Shown: piece by piece, positions 36,877 to 45,804 of the stretch
How positions within the stretch are numbered: position 1 is the stretch's first letter
How the letters are laid out: each line of letters begins with the position of its first letter
Assembly (NCBI GenBank): GCA_021770615.1
Contig: JAETQR010000002.1
Location: 1 to 64,000, forward strand
Length of the DNA stretch: 64,000 nucleotides
DNA from: Lachnospiraceae bacterium
GTDB lineage: Bacteria > Bacillota_A > Clostridia > Lachnospirales > Lachnospiraceae
Direction of reading: 5' to 3'
The notes under the pieces: generated by a model
The model's input: only the letters and a program-made list of their open reading frames with translations
The model's database searches: none
What the model was told of the DNA's origin: nothing
Position numbers and translations under genes: made by a program

Positions 36877-37579
36877 TGTCACCCGCCGCATTCGCGACAA
36901 ATACCATCGTCAACATTGTGAACACATAAGCCTGCAAGGCACCGGAAAATACATCCATATAGGCATGTAGTGCTGCCGGCCAGGCAATCGTCACAAACGA
37001 TGGGAGCAATCCGTAGATCAATGCCATCATCATCGTTCCCGACAAAATATTGGCAAACAAACGCAGTGACATCGAAATCGGCGTTGCAAACTCACTGATG
37101 ATATTTACCGGAAGGAATAAGAATACCGGCTCAAACAAACCTTTGATCTTGCCCATTTTCTGCCACTTAAAGCCCTGATACTGTATCATAAAGAACGTGA
37201 TCAGTGCCAGTGGAAGGGTAACGCCAAAATCCGCTGTCGGCGGTCTGAGCCCGAACAGCCCGGACAAATTACAGGTAAGGATCAGCAAAAACAACGTACT
37301 GACATAATTCCTGAATACCGGCGCCAGTTTTCTTCCCATGTTATCAAGGATCAGCTTATCCAGTGTCTCCACTGCCAGTTCGACCACATTGAGAAAACCG
37401 GTCGGTGCCTTGCGGTAATCGGCTTTTTTGATCTTACGGTTTGCCACGACCGCAAATACGATCAGCACCACCATAACAATCGCCAGACATACATGGCTGG
37501 TCGTGATCCAAAAGGAAAAGTCACCGATGTGTATCTCTTTATAGCCATGTATATAAAAATCTACTTTATTGTCACCCAA
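36863..37579 (-). CDS. atpB: F-type ATP synthase subunit a
   Basis: About 239 residues with five to six helices. The ion-channel helix contains SMSLRLFANILSGTMMMALIYGLLP with the essential Arg, and the C-terminal helix holds AYVFTMLTMVFVANAAGD. The most likely start is a TTG at 37579, seven bases after GGAG; upstream codons to 37597 are open but lack a ribosome site. The gene end is embedded in a hairpin. Confidence 0.93.
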   Translation of the reverse strand: MGDNKVDFYIHGYKEIHIGDFSFWITTSHVCLAIVMVVLIVFAVVANRKIKKADYRKAPTGFLNVVELAVETLDKLILDNMGRKLAPVFRNYVSTLFLLILTCNLSGLFGLRPPTADFGVTLPLALITFFMIQYQGFKWQKMGKIKGLFEPVFLFLPVNIISEFATPISMSLRLFANILSGTMMMALIYGLLPSFVTIAWPAALHAYMDVFSGALQAYVFTMLTMVFVANAAGDKAQE

Positions 37580-37637
37580 TTCTCTTCTCCTTTCCAAGAC
37601 AAAAGTCTTTTAATTTTACTTTCAAACAGAAACCTGT

Positions 37638-38030
37638 CTAAAGTTCTCTCTTTCTGAAAACGGCCGGATACAAGAGAGCCGCCGCCTTCTGCCCAAATAA
37701 TCCGGCAAAAACTGTGACCGGATAAAATAAATGCGAAAAATAAAAACCACACATAAGTGCTGCCAATGCGATCAGGGTCCGGAGGGACGCCATGAGCTTT
37801 AAATGATTTGCCGCACTTTTTTTATTCATATCAAGTTCCACATCCAGCGTCGAATAACGGTGCAGCATCAAAAGTGCAGACACTGCGCTTCCCAGTATCT
37901 CTCCCAATACATAAGGTAAAATAGGGAACGGCCGGATCATATAAATCACGACCCCGGCTACAGTCACAATGGCCGCAAGTATCCAGATCAAAACAATCAC
38001 CCTAATGAGTGTCTTTCTCGCTTCCCTCAT
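37638..38030 (-). CDS. ATP synthase subunit I-like membrane protein
   Basis: 130 residues with four hydrophobic helices (two pairs: VIVLIWILAAIVTVAGVVIYMI and VLGEILGSAVSALLMLHRY; then SLRTLIALAALMCGFYF and LFYPVTVFAGLFGQKAAALLY). It lies between atpZ and atpB, where AtpI-type proteins help assemble the c ring. Sequence conservation is low, so the call rests on position and topology. GGAGGGG ahead of an ATG at 38030 sets the start, overlapping atpZ by 29 bases. Confidence 0.75.
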   Translation of the reverse strand: MREARKTLIRVIVLIWILAAIVTVAGVVIYMIRPFPILPYVLGEILGSAVSALLMLHRYSTLDVELDMNKKSAANHLKLMASLRTLIALAALMCGFYFSHLFYPVTVFAGLFGQKAAALLYPAVFRKREL

Positions 38031-38304
38031 CCGGCCCCTCCTTCGCAGAAAACTCCATATCTCCTCCACCAGACTCCGGAGCATGTATCCTCCCTGTGAG
38101 GATAAACAGACTTCTGATCGACGCCATGATTCCGATAAGAAGCATGATCATCACCCAGAATTTCGTACCAAAAAGCCTGTCAATATAAAGACCGATGACA
38201 AAACTAAGTCCCATGCATGTCATCATCGCCAGTCCGATCTGGGTGATCATGGCCAGCGCACTCAAAATCTCTTTTTTTTCTTTTTCTTTATCTCTCTTTC
38301 TCAT
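38002..38304 (-). CDS. AtpZ/AtpI-type accessory membrane protein
   Basis: 100 residues: a charged start, two helices (ILSALAMITQIGLAMMTCMGLSFVIGLYID and FWVMIMLLIGIMASIRSLFIL) with the family motif GLYIDRLFGTKFWV between them, and a charged C-terminal tail. Such proteins precede Fo genes and take part in c-ring assembly or Mg2+/Ca2+ entry. First gene of the atp operon, 14 bases after proC. Confidence 0.83.
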   Translation of the reverse strand: MRKRDKEKEKKEILSALAMITQIGLAMMTCMGLSFVIGLYIDRLFGTKFWVMIMLLIGIMASIRSLFILTGRIHAPESGGGDMEFSAKEGPDEGSEKDTH

Positions 38305-38318
38305 AATCCCCGACTTTT

Positions 38319-39110
38319 CTACATCTCCCCGGCCTTTTTCACACAGGCCTTCATCGCCTCGATCACCGCACTTCGAAATCCCTCTTTTTCAAGCACTCTC
38401 ACTGCTTCGATCGTTGTTCCTCCCGGAGAACACACCATATCTTTCAGCTCTCCCGGGTGTTTCCCTGTCTCAAGAACCATTTTAGCACTTCCAAGTACAC
38501 TCTGGGCCGCCAGTTCATATGCCTGTGCCCTCGGCATCCCATCCGCCACGGCAGCATCTGCCATCGCCTCAATAAATAAAAAGACATACGCTGGAGAACT
38601 GCCGCTCACCCCGATCACTGTATCGATCATGCCCTCTGAAACCTCATGGGCGATGCCGAAACTGGAAAAAATACTCTGTGCCTTCTCCTTTTCTTCCTCT
38701 GTAACATTTTCATTAAAACAAACACCCGCTGCCCCCTCCAGGACAAGTGCGGGAGTATTGGGCATACTCCTTACCAATTTGATATTCTTGCCAAAAAGGC
38801 GTTCGATATTCGCAATCGTCTGACCGGCTGCGATCGATATGATAATAACATCCTCTTTTACAACATCTCGGATCTCCCGGATCACGGTTTCAAACTGAAA
38901 TGGTTTGACAGCGAGAACAAGTACATCCGCCGCTTCTGCAACCTTTTTATTATCCATTGTGACATTTACCGAAAACTGCTCACGGATCCCTTCCAGCGCT
39001 TCCCTGCTTCTTCTGGAAACGATGATATCTCCGGGGGCATACAATCCCTTCTTAAGAATCCCCCTCAACATAGCCTGTGCCATATTCCCACAGCCGATAA
39101 AACCCAACAT
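38319..39110 (-). CDS. proC: Pyrroline-5-carboxylate reductase
   Basis: 263 residues; final step of proline synthesis. The N-terminal Rossmann motif GFIGCGNMAQAMLRGIL (3-19), LAVKPFQF, the central SMPNTPALV and the C-terminal signature LVCSPGGTTIEAVRVLEKEGFRSAVIEAM are intact. Same direction and close spacing with rpiB and the atp genes. Confidence 0.95.
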   Translation of the reverse strand: MLGFIGCGNMAQAMLRGILKKGLYAPGDIIVSRRSREALEGIREQFSVNVTMDNKKVAEAADVLVLAVKPFQFETVIREIRDVVKEDVIIISIAAGQTIANIERLFGKNIKLVRSMPNTPALVLEGAAGVCFNENVTEEEKEKAQSIFSSFGIAHEVSEGMIDTVIGVSGSSPAYVFLFIEAMADAAVADGMPRAQAYELAAQSVLGSAKMVLETGKHPGELKDMVCSPGGTTIEAVRVLEKEGFRSAVIEAMKACVKKAGEM

Positions 39111-39133
39111 TTCTTTTCCTGCCTCTCTGTCCC

Positions 39134-39565
39134 TTATTCTTCCTCGATCATGGCAACACGCCTTGCATGACGTTCTGCCCCGGAAAATTCTGTATTTAAA
39201 AATGTATCTACGATCTTTACAGCAAGCCCTGCGCCCACTACCCTTGCACCAAACGCCACGATGTTTGCATCATTGTGAAGTCTCGTCGCTTCCGCGCTGA
39301 AACAGTCGCTGCAGAGTGCGGCACGAACTCCTTTTACTTTATTGGCAGCAATCGAAATACCAATACCTGTCCCACAGATCAGGATTCCTTTTTCACATTC
39401 TCCATCCGCGACAGCATGTGCCACCTTTTTTCCATAGACAGGATAATCTACCGGATCCGCACTGTAGCTTCCGTAATCTTTATATTCAAGTCCCTTTTCC
39501 TCAAGATATTTTATCACTTCTTGTTTCAATTCGTAACCCGCCTGGTCACTTCCCAATGCGATCAT
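39134..39565 (-). CDS. rpiB: Ribose-5-phosphate isomerase B
   Basis: 143 residues; interconverts ribose-5-phosphate and ribulose-5-phosphate. Family motifs ALGSDQAGYELKQ (start), ILICGTGIGISIAANK (active-site Cys) and RLHNDANIVAFGARVVG are present. It is in the Bacillus-like order ywlC-ywlE-rpiB, with proC next. Confidence 0.95.
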   Translation of the reverse strand: MIALGSDQAGYELKQEVIKYLEEKGLEYKDYGSYSADPVDYPVYGKKVAHAVADGECEKGILICGTGIGISIAANKVKGVRAALCSDCFSAEATRLHNDANIVAFGARVVGAGLAVKIVDTFLNTEFSGAERHARRVAMIEEE

Positions 39566-39587
39566 CCTTTTCCTCCTTCACGTTGCT

Positions 39588-40034
39588 TCAACTCCAATGA
39601 AGCTTTTTCTTTATCTTATAAAGAAGATCTTTGATCTCCACATAACTTGCGTCATACGTGCTGTCATCCCCGCCATATGGTTCTGTGATCTCACCATCTT
39701 CACCGGCAAATTCTTTGATCGTATATACATTTTCCAGTGGTCCGGTCTCCTCCAACACCTTAACCTTCTGCGCAAAATTCATCGTGATGATAAGGGTATC
39801 CTCTGTCACTTCATCAACAGAAAATTCCTGTGAGATCTGCTCTTCACACGGTATGGAATGAGCAATGAGAATGTCCGTCACTTTCATACTCCGCGGTTCC
39901 GGAAACAACACCACAAGCCCTCTGGATATGATCTCCTTATCCTTATCCATCAATATGCTCTTAAATATCCACTCCGCCATAGGGCTGAGAGTAATATTCT
40001 CTTTCCCTACAAAAATCACTTTTCTAAAATCCAT
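39588..40034 (-). CDS. YwlE/low-molecular-weight phosphatase homologue lacking the catalytic loop
   Basis: 148 residues with the LMW-PTP fold by alignment and position. The catalytic P-loop normally reads C-x5-R-S-P-M-A; here it is VGKENITLSPMAEW (about 9-22): the Cys position is Gly and the Arg is Leu. The acidic residue of DPY is Glu in ITEPYGGDDSTYDASYVEI. It therefore cannot work as a Cys phosphatase. It sits exactly where the arginine phosphatase ywlE sits in Bacillus, between tsaC/ywlC and rpiB. A binding or regulatory role is possible. Confidence 0.8.
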   Translation of the reverse strand: MDFRKVIFVGKENITLSPMAEWIFKSILMDKDKEIISRGLVVLFPEPRSMKVTDILIAHSIPCEEQISQEFSVDEVTEDTLIITMNFAQKVKVLEETGPLENVYTIKEFAGEDGEITEPYGGDDSTYDASYVEIKDLLYKIKKKLHWS

Positions 40035-40036
40035 GT

Positions 40037-41098
40037 TTACACATCCTCGGTCTGCTGTCCTGCCGCCTTTAAAAGCCGGTTCATGATGGCTTCGCTCTGA
40101 TCGGATTCATAAAAGCTTTCCGATAAGATTATCTTTACATGAAGTTCATCGAACGCACGAAGAACTCCATACATATATCTTCCTATCGTATCCTCTTTTC
40201 TGGAACCGGCCGCAATAACCTGTCCCACCGGATACTTCCCTTTCGACTCCTCTGTGGCAAGAATACCAATATCTTCCGCCTTGTATGTAGAAGAATCTAT
40301 ATATTTTTTAATCACATGATTGATCCGGGCTGTCACAGCTTCCTGCTCTCCCCGGAACACTGTCATCTTGGCCTCTGGTGCATAATGCCTGTATTTCATG
40401 CCGGGGGCGCGCGGTTTTTCATCCGTACCAGCCGACATCAGAGCCGGATCCATGATCACCTCTCCTGCCGCTTCCCTGAGCATCCGGCATGTAATATATC
40501 CCGGGCGCAGAATAACAGGCACCTCCCCTGTCACATCCACGATCGTAGATTCCAGACCGATGCCTACTTCTCCGCCATCAATGATCATATCGATCTTCCC
40601 ATCCAGATCCTGTTTCACATGTTCTGCCCTCGTCGGGCTCGGCCTCCCCGAAGTATTTGCACTTGGAGCCGCCACCGGAACACCAGCCTGATCTAAAAAT
40701 TCCAATGCACCTGCATGCTGTGGCATCCGTACTGCTACTGTGTCCAGCCCTCCCGTAGTTTCATAGGGAACACACTCTGCTTTCTCGAAAATCATAGTCA
40801 GTGGTCCGGGCCAAAAAGCCTCTGCCATTTTCTCTGCTATATCCGGCACATACCGCACGATCTCCCGTAGCTGCCTCATATGTCCGATATGAAGGATGAG
40901 CGGATTGTCCGAAGGCCTTCCTTTCGCCTCATAAATCCGTTTTGATGCTTCCTTCAAAAGACCGTTTCCACCAAGGCCGTAGACGGTCTCTGTCGGAAAT
41001 GCAACCAGTCCGCCCTGCCTGATCCTGTGTACTGCCTCATGGAGTTCTTCCCTGATAAATCCATATCGAGGGCTCCATGCGATATATTTCGTATTCAT
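40037..41098 (-). CDS. tsaC: Threonylcarbamoyl-AMP synthase (Sua5/YwlC type)
   Basis: 353 residues; makes threonylcarbamoyl-AMP for tRNA t6A37. The N-terminal YrdC domain holds GGLVAFPTETVYGLGG (about 27-42) and KGRPSDNPLILHI, and the middle has SANTSGRPSPT. A Sua5-type C-terminal domain of about 120 residues (from about 225) is present, so this is the long form. The ATG at 41098 has a weak ribosome site; no better one is seen. Confidence 0.93.
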   Translation of the reverse strand: MNTKYIAWSPRYGFIREELHEAVHRIRQGGLVAFPTETVYGLGGNGLLKEASKRIYEAKGRPSDNPLILHIGHMRQLREIVRYVPDIAEKMAEAFWPGPLTMIFEKAECVPYETTGGLDTVAVRMPQHAGALEFLDQAGVPVAAPSANTSGRPSPTRAEHVKQDLDGKIDMIIDGGEVGIGLESTIVDVTGEVPVILRPGYITCRMLREAAGEVIMDPALMSAGTDEKPRAPGMKYRHYAPEAKMTVFRGEQEAVTARINHVIKKYIDSSTYKAEDIGILATEESKGKYPVGQVIAAGSRKEDTIGRYMYGVLRAFDELHVKIILSESFYESDQSEAIMNRLLKAAGQQTEDV

Positions 41099-41153
41099 GG
41101 CGTGTTCACCGCTTCCAATCCATAAAATCCCTATAGCATATTTTACCACAAAA

Positions 41154-41852
41154 TCATTGGTTATACAAGAAATTTTCTATCCCTTCTGCAATCGCTTCCG
41201 CCATACTTTGTTGATACGTGTCAGTTTTTAAAAGCTGTTCCTCCTCCGGATTGGAAAGAAAACCACACTCAATGATAGCAAATATCCCTTCTGATTTTTT
41301 CAGCATATAATAACTCTCATTTCCCTTTTCCACTCTGTGGTTCCCATCTGCCAGCTTCTCTTTTACCGTATTCTGGAGCACATTGGCAAACTCCTTGCTT
41401 TCTTCCGAACGGGTGTAATAAAAAACCTGTGCCCCCTTTGTTCCCGCAGAATAACTGTTTTGGTGTATACTCACCGTGAGCGCCGGATCATTTTCATTGA
41501 TAATACTGACACGGGATTTCAGATCGGACATTTTTTTCCCTCCCGCCTTCTCGTGGCAAAGTGCCTGATCTTCCTCTCTCGTCATGATCACCTGATAACC
41601 GCTGTCTACGAGAATCTTTTTTAACTTCAGGGCAATGCTCAGATTAATGTCCTTCTCAAGAACTCCTGTGACGCCAACCTTTCCAGGATCAAACCCTCCG
41701 TGTCCCGCATCCACAATGATCAGTTCTTTCGTATTCCGGCCTGTCATATTTAAAACTTCCATATCGTTTACTTTCATGGTCGCCGCTACCATGACCGCAA
41801 ACATAACGATAACCACTGCCCATATCTTCCCTGTCCCTTTTTGCCTTTTCAT
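41154..41852 (-). CDS. cwlD: N-acetylmuramoyl-L-alanine amidase, CwlD-like (spore cortex)
   Basis: About 232 residues: one N-terminal membrane anchor (IWAVVIVMFAVMVAATM) and an Amidase_3 domain with IVDAGHGGFDPG (zinc), an internal Glu in EKDINLSIAL, TVSIHQNSYS (zinc) and IIECGFLSNPEEE. Length, anchor and SHIHQNS-like motif fit CwlD, which makes muramic-delta-lactam in the spore cortex. The start (41852) follows a run of seven T and a hairpin that contains its GGAG site; an alternative ATG at 41873 lies inside the hairpin. Confidence 0.85.
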   Translation of the reverse strand: MKRQKGTGKIWAVVIVMFAVMVAATMKVNDMEVLNMTGRNTKELIIVDAGHGGFDPGKVGVTGVLEKDINLSIALKLKKILVDSGYQVIMTREEDQALCHEKAGGKKMSDLKSRVSIINENDPALTVSIHQNSYSAGTKGAQVFYYTRSEESKEFANVLQNTVKEKLADGNHRVEKGNESYYMLKKSEGIFAIIECGFLSNPEEEQLLKTDTYQQSMAEAIAEGIENFLYNQ

Positions 41853-41860
41853 AAAAAAAT

Positions 41861-41897
41861 CCACTCCATACATCTCTCATTATAATGTACGGAGTGG
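41861..41897 (-). terminator. Terminator hairpin overlapping the cwlD ribosome site
   Basis: CCACTCCGTACAT and ATGTATGGAGTGG pair on the minus strand and are followed by ATTTTTTT and then the cwlD ATG. It would stop most transcripts from the upstream GH18 gene and hide the GGAG of any that pass. Confidence 0.75.
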
Positions 41898-41912
41898 ACA
41901 AAACTTGTATAC

Positions 41913-43622
41913 CTATTTTTGAACATATTTTGCGACCGTGGTCCATGTAACCGGACGCTCAAAACCAAGTTTCCAGAATGCGACTCCCGCTACATCCATG
42001 GAAAATACCGTCTCTAATTTTTTATCGAGGGAAGTCTCCTCCTCAAGCCAGATCTTATACGTACCGCCGTCTGCTTTAAATTCCGCATAATATTGTCCGG
42101 TCGTATCATCCCAGTTTGGTGAAACCTGATTAGACTGTAATACACTTTCTGCCGAACTCATCCCATAAGCACCGGAAGTAACTTCAACCCCATCCCCTTT
42201 TTTGGTCTCCTTCCACAACCTGGTGAAAAAAGGAAGCGCTGCCACAACTCTTTCCTTCGGAATATTCGCAACTCCCCGCTCAATACCCTCTTTGACAAAA
42301 GGAAGCGAGGATACCGAACCGCTCTCACCGCCACCGGCATAATGCTCGTCATATGCCATAAAGATCACATAATCCACAACCTTTCCCTGTTCCTCCCAAT
42401 TATAAAAGGCAGAACTCTCCGTAGGAATGTAATCATCAACCGACACAACGATATCATTGGCATGACAGCGCAGAACCAGTTCTCTCAAAAACTCAAGATA
42501 TCCGGGGGCAGACGCCTTCGTTATCTTTTCAAAATCAATATTGATACCATCCAGATCGTACTTCATCGCTGTAGTCACCAGATTGTTGATCAGATTAGCA
42601 CGTATGGAAGTACGTCCCATGATCTTCTTAAGAGAAATTTTTTCATTAAAGTCATTGACAAGGCCCCAGACTTTCAATCCCCTGGCATGTGCAGCCGCCA
42701 CATACTCCGAACTGGCAAGGGAAGTGAAATTTCCTTTATTGTCACTGAGAGCAAACCACGTCGGCGAAATCACATTCAGGCTTCCCGCCTGTGAAACCTT
42801 CATTTCCAGCTCCCCGCTGCCGACGATCCCCGTCATCTGATGCCAGCCAAGACATACCTTCCCATCCATTGCGATCTGAGGAAAAATATCTTCTTCTTTT
42901 TCCGTCGTCCAAGCCTTGTCCGCTTTTTCAGTCAGATATTCCTGTGGTACATAACCCTCGATTCCATCCAGTGTCAGGATCTTCTGATATTCATTCTCTG
43001 CCTTTTCCGCCGTATCAATGATCACCTCCTGTCCCTCTGCCAGTTCAAGCAGATAATCATATTTTTTATTTGGTCCCACACGAAGCCTCACATCATCTGC
43101 CAGTTTTGCACATGTATGAGGGCTCTCAAAATCAGACTGCACAATGATACGGTTCGGCTCCTTCTTTTCCTCGTAATTGATCCTTGAATACTGGTTCACA
43201 AATTCCATCGAAATGTAAAGCGTCTCCCCATCCAGAAAGATTACCTGGTTGTCCGCATTTACAGTTTCCCTTCCCACTGTATAAGACGCACTGTCCGGAC
43301 TGGCGCTGATCAGGCCGCCCGAAGTAGCCAATGACAATATATTCTCCTTCTTATCCCAGTAGATTCGTTCATTCATCCGCTCTGTCGCCACAGAGACAGG
43401 TACGTACATCTTCCCATTTATGATCTTTCCCTTTTCCTCTGCCGGTTTCCCATTGATAATGAGCAGTGCCTCATCCTCCCCCAGCTTATACTGCTCGCTC
43501 ATCGGTCTCTGGGTGAAACTCGGCGCAAATTTTTTAAAGATCAGCGCTCCCGTCCCCGCCAGCACCGCCAGTATTATAAATATAATAACTGCCACTGTTA
43601 TTTTTCTCTTCATCTGCATCAT
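41913..43622 (-). CDS. Secreted GH18-like protein with stalk and SH3 domains
   Basis: About 569 residues. An N-terminal anchor (VAVIIFIILAVLAGTGALIF), a copper-amine-oxidase-like stalk domain (IINGKPAEEKGKIINGKMYVPVS, about 55-175), an SH3-like segment (DDVRLRVGPNKKYDYLLELAEGQEV, about 180-245) and a GH18 TIM barrel with the catalytic signature LDGINIDFE (DxxDxDxE). It resembles spore or cell-wall GH18 hydrolases (YaaH/SleL-like) that act on N-acetylglucosaminyl bonds. Neighbouring cwlD supports a spore-wall context. The start is one of three close Met codons; AGGACAGGG favours 43622. Confidence 0.83.
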   Translation of the reverse strand: MMQMKRKITVAVIIFIILAVLAGTGALIFKKFAPSFTQRPMSEQYKLGEDEALLIINGKPAEEKGKIINGKMYVPVSVATERMNERIYWDKKENILSLATSGGLISASPDSASYTVGRETVNADNQVIFLDGETLYISMEFVNQYSRINYEEKKEPNRIIVQSDFESPHTCAKLADDVRLRVGPNKKYDYLLELAEGQEVIIDTAEKAENEYQKILTLDGIEGYVPQEYLTEKADKAWTTEKEEDIFPQIAMDGKVCLGWHQMTGIVGSGELEMKVSQAGSLNVISPTWFALSDNKGNFTSLASSEYVAAAHARGLKVWGLVNDFNEKISLKKIMGRTSIRANLINNLVTTAMKYDLDGINIDFEKITKASAPGYLEFLRELVLRCHANDIVVSVDDYIPTESSAFYNWEEQGKVVDYVIFMAYDEHYAGGGESGSVSSLPFVKEGIERGVANIPKERVVAALPFFTRLWKETKKGDGVEVTSGAYGMSSAESVLQSNQVSPNWDDTTGQYYAEFKADGGTYKIWLEEETSLDKKLETVFSMDVAGVAFWKLGFERPVTWTTVAKYVQK

Positions 43623-43769
43623 CCCTGTCCTTGTCCTTTCCGTGAAAGCTTTCCATCTTTCAGGTACTTCTCCCATAAAGGCTTTTTACCATTGTTGCTT
43701 TTAGATAATTTATTATACCATTTTTGGACGTGGGGCTCAACTAAAATCTTTTGCGAATTGTTTGATTGA

Positions 43770-43960
43770 ATTGTTTGATCGGTTCCGTATTTCAGAAAAA
43801 ATGGTTTTCACGCATGGGCGCTCCCGCTTTATAAATACGCAGCGGTATGGGCATGGAAAAGTGCAAAAACATGCACTTCTCCACACCTCATACCGGCGCA
43901 TTTATAACCCATGCTTTGAAAACCATTTCTTCTGAAATACTGCAAGCGATAAAACTGATG
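43770..43960. repeat. Large nested palindromic repeat, family P copy 3
   Basis: TCAGAAAAAATGGTTTTC (43792-43809) pairs with GAAAACCATTTCTTCTGA (43918-43935). Inside are the same nested core pairs as in the 14.7 kb copy: GCATGGG/CCCATGC, ATAAATACGC/GCGCATTTAT, GGTATG/CATACC and AAGTGC/GCACTT. The right end carries CTTGCAGTATTTC (reverse strand). It separates the GH18 gene start from the 3' end of the restriction-modification operon and fills most of the gap 43623-44007. Confidence 0.82.
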
Positions 43961-44007
43961 CTTCAAATATAAAAACGAACATTTTTAACACTTTGCAACG
44001 TCAGCTA

Positions 44008-44730
44008 TTATATCTTATAACACCCTTGTTCTATGTATTCTCCAACACCATCTATCAATTCCTGCAAAAATGATATGATAAATGTTGAATACTTTTCAAA
44101 ATCCTGTATGCCATCATCTCTCACTGCATCTGTAAACGACACCGCACCATGCGCAAGACTATTTCTGTTGTTTTTTATATTATCTAAAATATCAGGTCTA
44201 AAATTAGGGCTGCTCGTTTTTATACGAAATCCATGCGATTCAAACGTCTCTTTTATAGAGTGACCATCTAAATTCCCCGCCGGCAAAGATTCCCTGGCTT
44301 TAATAACCAGTGTACCTTTTGATAGTATACAATTAATTATTTCCTCATTTTTCTTGAGAAATGTGTTAAAATTTGCTCCCGGATCCCTTGCCGCCTTTAA
44401 AACAGTTTTTCTCCACAGTGTCCTAATTGATTCGTTGACATCAACATATGATAAGCCTTGCACTTTAATCTCATCATATATGCAATCTATAAGCCCTGAG
44501 ACTGTATATTCAATAATATTATACATCATCAAAGACAAATTTGACTTGAGTATATTTATTAACTCTTGATATGATAAACTTACCTTTTTATCACCACAAT
44601 GAAAAAATTCTTCAAAGGAAATTTCATCCTCATCAACTGCCATTTCTTTTTGTTCTAAAAACTTCATTAATTGGATAAATTTTTGAATTTCTATTTTTCT
44701 ATTTTCATATGTGTCTTTTAATGCAATCAT
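44008..44730 (-). CDS. HEPN-type protein of the MAE_28990/MAE_18760 kind
   Basis: 240 residues, mostly helical. Near the C-terminal end RNSLAH (189-194) is the RxxxxH motif of HEPN ribonucleases, in the context KNNRNSLAHGAVSF typical of the MAE_28990 group that is often encoded next to DUF262 proteins in restriction islands. The gene directly follows the DUF262 gene (no gap) at the end of the operon. A role as an RNase effector of defence is inferred. Confidence 0.72.
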   Translation of the reverse strand: MIALKDTYENRKIEIQKFIQLMKFLEQKEMAVDEDEISFEEFFHCGDKKVSLSYQELINILKSNLSLMMYNIIEYTVSGLIDCIYDEIKVQGLSYVDVNESIRTLWRKTVLKAARDPGANFNTFLKKNEEIINCILSKGTLVIKARESLPAGNLDGHSIKETFESHGFRIKTSSPNFRPDILDNIKNNRNSLAHGAVSFTDAVRDDGIQDFEKYSTFIISFLQELIDGVGEYIEQGCYKI

Positions 44731-45804
44731 TTACTCTCCCAACAATTTATTTTTCACAAAATCAATACGTTTTTTCAACTTTGTCTTATTATTAGCGGCA
44801 TCTGATTTAGTGATAGCCGAAAATTCCTCTTCGTCTATCCATGTTGTATCAGACACTTCTAAATCAGGTCGTATTTGCAATGCTAACGATATACCAACTG
44901 CAATTGCTTCAAAACGAGCCCTTGGTGTAAATTTTGATTGTGGTTTCTTTCTAAATCCCTTCTTACCTAAACAACGCTCTGCAAAATTTAACATATCTTG
45001 AAAACGTTTTTCATATTCCTTTTCCAAATTTTCTTCTTCCCAGCGCTTATTCATCATTTCAATATATTTATCAATATATTTGGCAACCTCACCAGAATAT
45101 CCAGGAAAATCATCATGATAATTATCTGAATACGCAAAAAATCGTGATACTAATTCAAACCCCTCATATCGTTTCTCCGTTTGCTCACTTCTAGGGGCTA
45201 ATTCATTAAATCGGGAGTTTTTTGTACAAGCTGTTAAAAACGTCATAAAAGGTCCATTTATAGATCCTCTCCTCGTCTCAGCAGGCAATGCCATTCGCCC
45301 TCCTGTATTTATTCTTTTAAAAATCTCTTGTCTGACATTTTCTGTTGTTCCTTCTTCCAAAAACACAACTCTAATATTGGTATTTTCAAATTTTCTTTGA
45401 ATCGCAGGATCTAGTTGTCCAAAGGAAAATCCATTAGAGGCTGTTAACATTTCTAACCCCTGCAACACTAAATCCCCCTGCAAAAATTCTATTAACGTCT
45501 GTGTTCTCTGTGCTCCATCCACAATTTCAATTCTTCCATCCTTCGTATCCGAAAAAAACATAAATGGAATTGGCAAGCCCATTAATACCGATTCAATAAA
45601 AAAACACTTATCTGTATCACTCCATATAAAATTTCTTTGATAATCCAAGGGAACATACAGATTACCGTTTTCGAACATTTGCTTTAAATAACCAATTACA
45701 TAATCACGTGTATCGTACTTTATATCTTGTTTCTTTTCAGTTATCTGCTGTGAAGATTCCAAAATCTCCTCTTCCACTTTTTTTACATTTCCTTTCTTTG
45801 TCAT
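44731..45804 (-). CDS. DUF262 (GmrS/ParB-like) domain protein
   Basis: About 357 residues. The N-terminal DUF262 domain is clear: LYVPLDYQRNFIWS (about 50-63), then the nucleotide-binding-type IVDGAQRTQTLIEFL (about 92-106; DGxQR) and later KRINTGG. The C-terminal part is helical and without a visible DUF1524 HNH nuclease domain, so it is not a full GmrSD. The ATG at 45804 has GGAAGGTGG upstream; the gene start overlaps the end of the methylase by 68 bases in another frame. With the HEPN gene it may form the restriction or sensing part of a defence module. Confidence 0.82.
   Translation of the reverse strand: MTKKGNVKKVEEEILESSQQITEKKQDIKYDTRDYVIGYLKQMFENGNLYVPLDYQRNFIWSDTDKCFFIESVLMGLPIPFMFFSDTKDGRIEIVDGAQRTQTLIEFLQGDLVLQGLEMLTASNGFSFGQLDPAIQRKFENTNIRVVFLEEGTTENVRQEIFKRINTGGRMALPAETRRGSINGPFMTFLTACTKNSRFNELAPRSEQTEKRYEGFELVSRFFAYSDNYHDDFPGYSGEVAKYIDKYIEMMNKRWEEENLEKEYEKRFQDMLNFAERCLGKKGFRKKPQSKFTPRARFEAIAVGISLALQIRPDLEVSDTTWIDEEEFSAITKSDAANNKTKLKKRIDFVKNKLLGE

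Noticed and set aside
44731..45804. Type IV GmrSD restriction enzyme
   Set aside because: Only the DUF262 part is present and no DUF1524 HNH motif was found in the C-terminal half or in a neighbour.
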